In this document: piece after piece, positions 27,378 through 34,927 of the stretch
How the letters are laid out: every line of letters begins with the position of its first letter
Numbering within the stretch: the first letter of the stretch is position 1
Origin: Caballeronia calidae
GTDB lineage: Bacteria > Pseudomonadota > Gammaproteobacteria > Burkholderiales > Burkholderiaceae
DNA: 64,000 nucleotides
NCBI RefSeq assembly: GCF_900044055.2
Contig: NZ_FCOX02000015.1
Coordinates: forward strand, 1-64,000
Direction of reading: 5' to 3'
Notes under the pieces: model-generated
Databases searched by the model: none
Told to the model about the DNA's origin: nothing
What the model saw: the letters and a program-made list of their open reading frames with translations, nothing else
Program-made: the position numbers and the translations under genes

Positions 27378-29084
27378 ATGGCGGCAAGCACTGAAAACCT
27401 GTCGCGAGGCGCACAGCCCGACGACGTCGCGGCTTCCGCCGCGGAAGGCATGTTGGGCCCGAACCCATTCGTGGGACTGCGTCCGTGCGACGTGCTCGCG
27501 ACGGCGCAGCAGATCGGCGCGCAGGCGTTGCGGCAACCGGCGCTCGTCGTGGAGCAGGAAGCGAAGCTGGTCCGGGATCTCATCGCCGCGCTGGGCGGAA
27601 GCGCGGAATGCAATCCGCCGCAGGGCGACAAGCGTTTCGGCGATGCGGCGTGGCGCGAGAATTCGCTTTACCGCATGACGCTGCAAGGCTATCTCGCATG
27701 GCGCGACGCGCTATCCGGGTTCGTCGACCGTTGCGCGCTGGACCCGAAGAACAAGGAGCGCGCCCAGTTCGTGATGTCGCTGTTCACGGACGCGCTTTCG
27801 CCGACCAACACGCTGCTCGGCAATCCGGCGGCGCTCAAGAAAGTCGTCGATTCGGGCGGCGCGAGTCTGATCGGCGGCATGAAGAACATCGTGACCGACA
27901 TGCTGACGAATCAGGGCATGCCGGCTCAGGTCGACAAGACCGCGTTCGAGGTCGGAAAGAATCTCGGCACGTCGCGCGGCGCCGTGGTGTTTCGCAACGA
28001 AGTGCTGGAGCTGATCCAGTACGCGCCGACGACCGGACACGTCTATAGCCGTCCGCAACTGATCGTGCCGCCTCAGATCAACAAGTTCTATGTGTTCGAT
28101 CTGTCGGAAGGCAAGAGCATCGTCGATCATCTGCTGAAGAGCGAGTTCCAGGTGTTCGTGGTGAGCTGGCGCAATCCCACGGTCGCGCAATCTCACTGGG
28201 ATCTCGATACCTACGTCGGCGCATTGCTCGAAGCGATCGAGGCGGTGCGCGCCATCACGGGGAGCGACGATATCAATCTGCATGGCGCGTGCTCCGGTGC
28301 GATGACCATTTCGGCCTTGCTCGGACATCTGGCAAGCCGGGGCGTGAAGTCGGTCAACGCGGCCACGCTGATGGTCGCTGTGCTCGACAGCACGGCGGAT
28401 TCGCAGCTCGGCCTGTTCGCGACGCCCGAAGCCGTGGCGGCGGCCAAGCAGGGCAGCATGGTGCGGGGCGTGCTCGCCGGCGAGGAAATGGGCCGCGTGT
28501 TCGCGTGGATGCGGCCCAACGATCTGGTCTGGAACTACTGGGTCAACAACTATCTGCTGGGCAAGACGCCGCCTGCGTTCGACATTCTGTACTGGAACAA
28601 CGACACCACGCGCCTGCCCGCGAAGCTGCATGGCCAACTGCTCGACATCTTCACCGACAACCTGTTTTCGAAGCCGGGCGCTTTGAGCGTGCTGGGCACG
28701 CCTGTCGACCTCACGGAAGTGACCTGCGACAAGTACGTCGTGGCCGGCATCACCGATCACATCACGCCGTGGAAGGGCGTCTACGATTCGGCCCGGCTCT
28801 TCGGCGGCGACACGCGTTTCGTGCTGAGTTCGAGCGGCCACATTCAGAGCCTCATCAATCCGCTGGGCAATCCGAAGGCGAAGTTCTATCTCAATCCCGA
28901 GCTGCCCGCGAATGCGGACGCCTGGCTCACCCGCGCGCAAGCCGAGAACGATTCGTGGTGGAGCAACTGGCGCGACTGGCTGGCCGCGCGTTCGGGCGAA
29001 CGGCGTGCCGCGCCGTCGAAGCCCGGCAACCGGCGGTATCCGTCGCTGGCGGCGGCGCCCGGGACCTACGTGCTGGAAGCCTGA
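27378..29084 (+). CDS. phaC: Polyhydroxyalkanoate synthase PhaC
   Basis: The 568-residue enzyme polymerises (R)-3-hydroxyacyl-CoA at the surface of PHA granules. The lipase-like box is LHGACSGA with nucleophile Cys305. The other triad members are Asp460 in GITDHITPW and His488 in SSGHIQS. GACSGA resembles the class II (medium-chain) box more than the GxCxGG of class I short-chain synthases, and length and gene neighbours also suit class II. The start is the ATG at 27378, with GAGGAA 7 bases upstream; an in-frame GTG 15 bases earlier lies before the ribosome site. It is followed by phasin and PhaZ genes, as in mcl-PHA loci of pseudomonads, though phaC is single here. Confidence 0.9.
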   Translation: MAASTENLSRGAQPDDVAASAAEGMLGPNPFVGLRPCDVLATAQQIGAQALRQPALVVEQEAKLVRDLIAALGGSAECNPPQGDKRFGDAAWRENSLYRMTLQGYLAWRDALSGFVDRCALDPKNKERAQFVMSLFTDALSPTNTLLGNPAALKKVVDSGGASLIGGMKNIVTDMLTNQGMPAQVDKTAFEVGKNLGTSRGAVVFRNEVLELIQYAPTTGHVYSRPQLIVPPQINKFYVFDLSEGKSIVDHLLKSEFQVFVVSWRNPTVAQSHWDLDTYVGALLEAIEAVRAITGSDDINLHGACSGAMTISALLGHLASRGVKSVNAATLMVAVLDSTADSQLGLFATPEAVAAAKQGSMVRGVLAGEEMGRVFAWMRPNDLVWNYWVNNYLLGKTPPAFDILYWNNDTTRLPAKLHGQLLDIFTDNLFSKPGALSVLGTPVDLTEVTCDKYVVAGITDHITPWKGVYDSARLFGGDTRFVLSSSGHIQSLINPLGNPKAKFYLNPELPANADAWLTRAQAENDSWWSNWRDWLAARSGERRAAPSKPGNRRYPSLAAAPGTYVLEA

Positions 29085-29154
29085 TGCACGAGCGACAGGC
29101 CGTGTCGCGGCCGACATTCAATCGATCCGATTTTTTTTCAAAGGAGCAACGCTC

Positions 29155-29556
29155 ATGGAAACGACTCGTCCGAAGAGCCTCATCGCCGATTACCTCGGTT
29201 TCGTCACGCAGCTCAGGCTGCCTCGCATCGACGTGAACGCGATGCTCGAATCGCGCCGCAAGGATATCGAGGCGCTCGCGGCCGCCAACACGACTGCGCT
29301 GGCGGGTCTTCAGTCGCTCGGCCAGAAGCAGGCGGAGATCGTCAACGCGCGAATCACGCGCGTCCAATCGATGATCGCGCGACAGAAGGACCAGGAGGAA
29401 TCCAAGGTTCAAGCAAATGCGCGCACGGCGCTGTCGGATGTTCGCGAACTCGTCGATACGGCTTATCGCGCGCACGGTGACAGCATCGCCGTGATCTCGA
29501 AGCGCGTCGCGGAAAACGTCGAGGAGTGGAAGGCGCTTCTGCAGCCCAAAAAGTAA
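29155..29556 (+). CDS. Phasin-like granule-associated protein
   Basis: The 133-residue protein is almost entirely alpha-helical, rich in Ala, Gln, Glu, Lys and Arg, and lacks cysteine. LESRRKDIEALAAANTTALAGLQ resembles the phasin core, in which one helix face coats the PHA granule. AAGGAG lies 9 bases before the ATG at 29155; the long open frame upstream overlaps phaC and is not used. The gene sits between the synthase and depolymerase genes. Its function would be to control granule size and number. Assignment rests on composition, the AANTTAL motif and context. Confidence 0.8.
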   Translation: METTRPKSLIADYLGFVTQLRLPRIDVNAMLESRRKDIEALAAANTTALAGLQSLGQKQAEIVNARITRVQSMIARQKDQEESKVQANARTALSDVRELVDTAYRAHGDSIAVISKRVAENVEEWKALLQPKK

Positions 29557-29593
29557 CGCACGGCGACCCGGCGTGTCGCGAGGAGAGGGGTGG

Positions 29594-30418
29594 ATGAACG
29601 AAACGATAAGCAGCATGCAAACACAACTCATCGACGTGGACGGACAGATCGTGCGCGTCGGCGTGCGGCACGGCAGCGATGCTTCTCCGCCGCTTCTCAT
29701 CTTCAACGGCATCGGCGCGAATCTGGAACTCGTCGAGCCGTTCGTGGATGCGCTGCAGGACGTGGGCGTGATCATCTTCGATATCCCCGGTGTCGGCGGG
29801 TCGCCCGCGCCGCTCGCGCCCTATCGGTTCTCGACGCTCTCCGTTCTCGCCGACAAGCTGCTGCGGCGGCTCGGGCATGACGGACCCGTCGACGTGCTCG
29901 GGGTGTCGTGGGGCGGCGCGCTCGCGCAGCAGTTCGCGCGGCAGAATCCCGAGCGCTGCCGCAGACTGATCCTCGCGGCGACGTCGCCGGGTGTTCTCAT
30001 GGTGCCCGCCAGACTGTCGGTGCTGACGAAGCTGATCGGTCCGCGCCGTTATACCGATCCGGCTTATCTGCAACGCGTCGGCCCCGATATTTATGGCGGC
30101 GCGTATCGCCGCGATCCGGCATTGCTCGAAGCGCACAGCCGTCATATCCAGCCGCCGCGCGGGCGCGGTTATCTGTATCAGCTGATGGCCGCGTGGGGCT
30201 GGACCAGTCTGCACTGGCTCTGCACATTGCGTCAGCCGACGCTCGTCATGCACGGCAGCGATGATCCCATCGTGCCGCTGTCGAATGCGAGGATACTCGC
30301 GGCGCGCATCCGCGATGCGTCGCTCCATGTCATCGACGACGGTCATCTGTTTCTCATCACGCGCGCGCAGGAAGTCGCGCCCGTCGTGCGCGCGTTTCTT
30401 CGTCGGGAAGGGGATTGA
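29594..30418 (+). CDS. phaZ: Intracellular medium-chain PHA depolymerase (PhaZ-like alpha/beta hydrolase)
   Basis: The 274-residue alpha/beta hydrolase has an oxyanion-region GIGAN, the nucleophile elbow GVSWGG (Ser near residue 101), Asp in HGSDDPIVP and His in DDGHLFL, which is the full triad. The lack of a signal peptide and the N-terminal QLIDVDGQIVRVGV block fit the intracellular mcl-PHA depolymerase family found between phaC genes in pseudomonads. GAGGAGAG lies upstream of the ATG at 29594. It is the last gene of the operon and would release 3-hydroxy acids from stored polymer, which the upstream ligase can reactivate. Confidence 0.85.
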   Translation: MNETISSMQTQLIDVDGQIVRVGVRHGSDASPPLLIFNGIGANLELVEPFVDALQDVGVIIFDIPGVGGSPAPLAPYRFSTLSVLADKLLRRLGHDGPVDVLGVSWGGALAQQFARQNPERCRRLILAATSPGVLMVPARLSVLTKLIGPRRYTDPAYLQRVGPDIYGGAYRRDPALLEAHSRHIQPPRGRGYLYQLMAAWGWTSLHWLCTLRQPTLVMHGSDDPIVPLSNARILAARIRDASLHVIDDGHLFLITRAQEVAPVVRAFLRREGD

Positions 30419-30448
30419 GGTCCGTCGAGTGACGCGCTGCGTGTGACG

Positions 30449-33181
30449 CTAGCCAGACCGCACGAGCCCGAGCGCCTGCGCGCGCGCGACGGCATGCGCG
30501 CGCTTGTCGACCGACAGCTTCACGAAGATGCTCTTCACGTGCGATTTCACCGTTTCCGGCGCGATGCCGAGATCGCGCGCGATCTCCTTGTTCGACAGCC
30601 CTTGCGCGATCAACTCGACGATGCCGCGTTCCCGCGCGCTCAACGGTTCGCGTTCGGCTTCGCGCGGCGGTTTGCTGTCGGCCTGATAAAGCGCGCGCCA
30701 GCCATCGAGCAGCCGGTCGATGTAATTCACCAGATCGCGCGTCTGGGCCGTGGCGCGCATGTCGTCGCGAATGGACTGCAACAGCGGCCCGATTGACGGT
30801 CCCTGATCGAGGATGGACTGATAGATGCCCGTGGTCGCGGCGATCTTCAGGACTTCCTTGAAGGCATCGACGGCATCGCGGGTTCTGCCCGCTCCCGCGC
30901 ACGCCAGCGCGAGCACGGTGCGCAAGCGCAGGGAAAGGTAGTCGTTATGCCGCTGCTCGGCGCGGTCGCGCGCGGCGCTCAGCCATTCGATCGCTTCGTC
31001 GTTACGGTCGCGCGCCATCGCGACACACGCCTTGGCGAGCGCGCGGTAGTTTTCGATTTCCGCCGAGACGGGCGGCGAGAATTGCGTATCGCGGGCGGCG
31101 AGATCATCGAGTTGGGAGGCGCACGCCGATGCTTCCGTCAACCTTCCTTCCCGGATATGCAGCCGCGTGCGTTCGACGAGCGCCCCCGCGATCATGCGCG
31201 GCCAGCCGCGCCGGTGAGCGAGCGCCTGAGCGTGCTCGAGCAGTGCATACGCGTGCGCGGCGTTCCCGCGCGCGACGGCGATGCGAATGAGCACGCGATA
31301 CGCGATCAACGCGCTATCGAGTATGACCGCCAGATCGATGACCGGCATCATGTCGATGAGGATGGCTTCCGCATCGTCGAAACGGCCCTGCTCGTAGCGG
31401 ATCTGCGCGACCATCGGCGCACACAACGCGGCGGAGATGGACTGCGGGCCGAGGTAGCGTTCGGCCAGCGACATCGACTTGGTGAAATACTGCTCGGCGA
31501 GATCGAAATGCATTTGCTGCATTTCCGCGTGCCCGAGCAGGCACAGCCGATACACCGACGAGAACACGTTGCGCTTGTCGTCCTCGATCGAATCGGGAAT
31601 CCAGGGCGTCGCGTAGAGCGCTTCGAGACGGCCCGCCTTCCAGTGCCCGAGGCGCACGACATTGGAGAGGACATTGGTGGTCCACGCATCGGACGATGGC
31701 CGCGCGAGACAGGTCTGCGCCATCGCGAGCGCGCGCTGCGGATCGTCCTGCACGGCGCACACGACCGCGCGGATCGCCGCGCATTCCCAGCGGATGCGTT
31801 CGGCCTCGGCGTCCGCGTGGCCGGGGGCGTCGTGTTCGAGCGCATCGACCATGTCGAGCGCATCGTAAAAGCGCAGCGCCAGCGCCATGCCCCATGCGAT
31901 CGCCAGTCTCACCTGCACTTGCTCGCGCATCAGATGCGCCGGGAAGTGACGCTGCCATCCCAGCAGCGTGAGCAGATCGCCCTTCATGACGAGCGCCATC
32001 GCGCAGCGGCCCATCAGCGAGAGGGCGTCGTCCATCGCGCCGGCGGCGATCGCGTGCCGGACCGCATCCGTCCATTGATCCTGTTGCGCGTACCATCGGC
32101 ACGCGCGGCGGTGCAGGTCCGGCACTTCATCGCGACACTGCGTTTCGAGCCGCCTGCACAGGTAGTCGCGCATCAGATGGTGATAGCGGAACCATTGCCC
32201 TTCGATATCCATCGGCTCCAGCAGAAGCTGGCGCGCGGCGATCGTCTCCAGCATGCGCTGGCCGTCGCCGGCGCCCGTCACAGCCTCGCAGAGCGGCGCG
32301 CTGAGGCGTTCGAGTATCGCCGTGCGCAACATGAATCCGACGATCTCCGCGGGCAGATGCGTCAGGATTTCCTCGAGATAGGCGGCGAACGGCCGCGCCG
32401 CGCCGGATGGCACGCTCGCTTCCGCGCCGTGGTCGCGGTCTTCGCGTGCCAGCACCGAGGCCGAAATGCGCAGCGCAGCGGCCCAGCCCTCGGTGCGGGC
32501 GAACAGCGACTTGACGGCGGCGGTTTCGAGCCCGCCCGGACACTCGCGCTCGATGAAGCAGCGCGTTTCCTCGAAGTCGAAGCGCAGCGCCGATGCGTCG
32601 ATTTCCAGCAGCTCGTTCCGTGCCCGCAGGCGCGCGAGCGGCAGCGTCGCATCGGCGCGCGTGCAGATCACGAGATGCACATGCGGCGGCATGCGCTCGA
32701 TGAAGAACGCGACGAGCTCGTGAATGGCCGGAAGGCCGATGAGGTGATAGTCGTCGAGAAAGAGAAAGACCTCGTCCTCGACTTCGACCAGCTCGTTGAT
32801 GAGCGTCGCGACGATGGACTGCGCGGGAACGAGCGAGACCTCCGCGGTCAGCCCGATCACCGAAGCGCCGACGTTGCCGCAAGCCTGCCGCAACGCCTGC
32901 GCGAGATGGTGCAGGAAGCGCGCGGGTTCGTCGTCGTCGGGATCGAGCGAGAGCCAGGGCGCGAGCGCGCCGCGTCCTCGCAGATGTTCGAGCCACGCGA
33001 GCGCGAGCGACGTCTTGCCGAAGCCCGCCGGCGCCTTGATGACGGTGAGCCGCTTGTTTTCGGCAAGCTCAGCCAGCCCGACGAGCCGCGGGCGATCGAT
33101 CAGCCCGGCGGCGAGGCGCGGCGGAAGGAGCTTCGTCGCGAGAAGCAGGGATGGCCTGGCTGGCGCTTTGGAATCGGTCAC
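30449..33181 (-). CDS. Large ATP-binding LuxR-family regulator (MalT/AlkS type)
   Basis: The 910-residue protein is a LAL/STAND-type activator. The P-loop APAGFGKT is at residues 50-57, FLFLDDYHL is the Walker B region, a helical-repeat sensor region spans about 350-830, and the C-terminal LuxR helix-turn-helix (848-905) contains LSARERGIVELIAQGLSNKEIA. AlkS, the alkane/fatty-acid regulator, and MalT share this plan. It starts at a GTG with no strong ribosome site. It is convergent with the PHA operon (30 bases from phaZ). A site matching one upstream of the ligase gene lies 65 bases before its own start, suggesting it controls both itself and the PHA operon, probably after binding a fatty-acid-derived ligand with ATP. 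Confidence 0.88.
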   Translation of the reverse strand: MTDSKAPARPSLLLATKLLPPRLAAGLIDRPRLVGLAELAENKRLTVIKAPAGFGKTSLALAWLEHLRGRGALAPWLSLDPDDDEPARFLHHLAQALRQACGNVGASVIGLTAEVSLVPAQSIVATLINELVEVEDEVFLFLDDYHLIGLPAIHELVAFFIERMPPHVHLVICTRADATLPLARLRARNELLEIDASALRFDFEETRCFIERECPGGLETAAVKSLFARTEGWAAALRISASVLAREDRDHGAEASVPSGAARPFAAYLEEILTHLPAEIVGFMLRTAILERLSAPLCEAVTGAGDGQRMLETIAARQLLLEPMDIEGQWFRYHHLMRDYLCRRLETQCRDEVPDLHRRACRWYAQQDQWTDAVRHAIAAGAMDDALSLMGRCAMALVMKGDLLTLLGWQRHFPAHLMREQVQVRLAIAWGMALALRFYDALDMVDALEHDAPGHADAEAERIRWECAAIRAVVCAVQDDPQRALAMAQTCLARPSSDAWTTNVLSNVVRLGHWKAGRLEALYATPWIPDSIEDDKRNVFSSVYRLCLLGHAEMQQMHFDLAEQYFTKSMSLAERYLGPQSISAALCAPMVAQIRYEQGRFDDAEAILIDMMPVIDLAVILDSALIAYRVLIRIAVARGNAAHAYALLEHAQALAHRRGWPRMIAGALVERTRLHIREGRLTEASACASQLDDLAARDTQFSPPVSAEIENYRALAKACVAMARDRNDEAIEWLSAARDRAEQRHNDYLSLRLRTVLALACAGAGRTRDAVDAFKEVLKIAATTGIYQSILDQGPSIGPLLQSIRDDMRATAQTRDLVNYIDRLLDGWRALYQADSKPPREAEREPLSARERGIVELIAQGLSNKEIARDLGIAPETVKSHVKSIFVKLSVDKRAHAVARAQALGLVRSG

Positions 33182-33625
33182 GTTGATCAGCGGTTAATGG
33201 CACTCGGATCGACCCTGGCTGCGATCCGCTGCCCGTGCGAATCGCGCTCCCCTATACGGGGGATATTGCGGACGGTCACGCTGAGTCACCATGAATTGCA
33301 TGGCGGCCATCGGGCCACGCGCCTGGGCGTTGCACGGCTCGTTCGATGATACGCCATCCATCCCCATGAAGGAGACGTGTACTGCGCGAAAGATATCCCG
33401 ATCGAACAGCTTTGAGCTGTGTACCGAGTTAGAGCTATCACGGCGCCGGGAATAGAAATCGTCCGGCGCCCCGATTGCATCGAACAGTCGAGTCGATGCT
33501 TAGCTAATCATTGGTACTGCAATATAAATACGAAAAAAAGGTCTTCACATGATGAAGGTAAGGAGATTGGCCGGAAGCGTCGTTGCGAAGCGCGGCAGTC
33601 GGCCAGAGAAGAGAAGCAGCCATAG
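33182..33625. other. Intergenic region upstream of the MalT/AlkS-type regulator
   Basis: No gene is seen. It contains the operator-like element at 33246-33265 and then AT-richer sequence (33500-33545) leading into the porin remnant. Short open frames at 33549-33758 do not resemble a porin signal peptide and are not called. Confidence 0.5.
33246..33265. promoter_or_regulatory. Operator-like palindrome upstream of the regulator gene
   Basis: The sequence GCTCCCCTATACGGGGGATA, with TCCCC/GGGGA arms, is 17/20 identical to the element at 25096-25115 ahead of the PHA operon. It lies 65 bases before the regulator's GTG. Repetition next to both the regulator and the candidate target is the main evidence for a functional site. 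Confidence 0.6.
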
Positions 33626-34084
33626 GGCGGCCCTGCTGGCCGGCGTCATTTCGACGACATCGTTGCATGCCGTCACATCGGCGGCGCGGTCGTCAATCGT
33701 CAGGATGCCGGATTCGTCGGCAATTTTCCGAACGGCCCGTTTTCGCCGCCCGCGTTGACGGCGCTGAAAATCAACACGTTCAGCGCGCGGCAGATGTTCT
33801 TCGGCGGTGTCACGCAACAGATCGGCTTTGCGACGCATCTTTCCGCGAACGTGTGGCGCACGATCCAGACCGGCAAAACCCAGCTCGGCGATGGCAACGC
33901 GACGCAGTTCCAGTTGCTTGCGGATTACAACTGGTCGAAGCGCACGGATACCTATCTGGAAGTCGATTACTCGCAGTATCGCGGCGGGCTGGTGGGCGCG
34001 CAGTTGCAGGGCGTCAACGGGATAAGCTCGGCCTTCGGCACGACGCAACTCGGCGTGAGCGCGGGGCTGCGGCACTTGTTCTAG
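33626..34084 (+). pseudogene. Porin remnant (C-terminal part only)
   Basis: From about 33680 the frame reads GGAVVNRQDAGFVGNFPNG, then a typical C-terminal porin sequence ending QLGVSAGLRHLF, including WRTIQTGKTQLGDGNATQF and LLADYNWSKRTDTYLEVDY. This corresponds to roughly the last third of a Gram-negative porin of about 360-390 residues. Upstream the frame is blocked by a TAG at 33623, and no signal peptide or first strands are found in any frame. It is therefore a decayed or recombined 5'-deleted gene. An internal ATG at 33755 would give only 109 residues, which could not form a barrel. Confidence 0.8.
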
Positions 34085-34266
34085 TGCCGGCTTGTTCAGC
34101 CGTGTCAGGAATCGCGGAGAAGTCCGCAACGAAAACATTGAGCCCTCCGTTTGTCCTTGCGGCTCGCCCGAGCCTGAATATCGGCTTACCATGAACGCAC
34201 ATGGCGTTCACTGGTCCCGCAGCCAGCGCAGCGTGCCGACCGGGCGGGAAGCAAGGAGCATCGACG

Positions 34267-34875
34267 ATGCAGACACGAAAAGCAAGCCTGGGACGGCGCG
34301 ATTTTCTTCGCAGATCGTGTGCCGTGCCGTCGACGTTACTGCTGCTGGCATTCGGAAATACAAAGGACGGAAGAGCCGCGAGCGCTTCAGCGACACCCGG
34401 ATGCACCGACGGACACGAACCGACCGCGCGGCAGACGGCGGGGCCGTTCTTCCTGCCGAATTCGCCGCAACGGGCGTCGCTGCTGGAGCCGGGCATCGAC
34501 GGAACGAAGATCGTCCTGAGCGGAAGAGTGTGGTCGTCGCGATGCAGACTGGTGTCCGGCGCCTTGCTCGATTTCTGGCACGCCGATGACGCCGGGGAAT
34601 ACGACATCGACGGATTCCGGCTGCGCGGCCATCAATTCGCCGACAGCGAGGGGCGCTACCGCCTCGAGACCATCGTGCCGGGTCTGTATCCCGGACGCAC
34701 GCGACACTTCCACGTCACGTTGCAGCCGCCCAACGGGCCGATCCTCACCACGCAACTGTATTTTCCCGGCGAGCAGCGCAATGCTCGCGATTCGCTGTTC
34801 GATCGGCGGCTGCTGATGACGATCGACGGCAACGGCGATCAAAAAGCGGCGCGCTTCGATTTCGTACTCGGCTGA
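34267..34875 (+). CDS. Tat-exported intradiol ring-cleavage dioxygenase homologue
   Basis: The 202-residue protein begins with a twin-arginine signal (SLGRRDFLRR, residues 8-16, then a hydrophobic run to about 40). The mature part is an intradiol dioxygenase fold (protocatechuate 3,4-dioxygenase beta-like). The four non-haem Fe(III) ligands can be placed: Tyr112 in GEYD, Tyr141 in GLYPGR, and His147 and His149 in RHFHV. Standard catechol and protocatechuate dioxygenases are cytoplasmic, so this is a periplasmic variant of unknown substrate. AAGGAG lies 9 bases before the ATG at 34267. No pathway partners flank it; it is convergent with an EF-G paralogue. Confidence 0.83.
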   Translation: MQTRKASLGRRDFLRRSCAVPSTLLLLAFGNTKDGRAASASATPGCTDGHEPTARQTAGPFFLPNSPQRASLLEPGIDGTKIVLSGRVWSSRCRLVSGALLDFWHADDAGEYDIDGFRLRGHQFADSEGRYRLETIVPGLYPGRTRHFHVTLQPPNGPILTTQLYFPGEQRNARDSLFDRRLLMTIDGNGDQKAARFDFVLG

Positions 34876-34927
34876 AAGGCGCGCGATCTATTTGATCGGC
34901 GATCCTGATTACATCGCTTGCATCCAT

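Noticed and set aside
33549..33758. Start of the porin remnant with a signal peptide
   Set aside because: The short frame beginning at 33549 is Arg/Ser-rich without a hydrophobic core and is not in phase with the porin C-terminal part.
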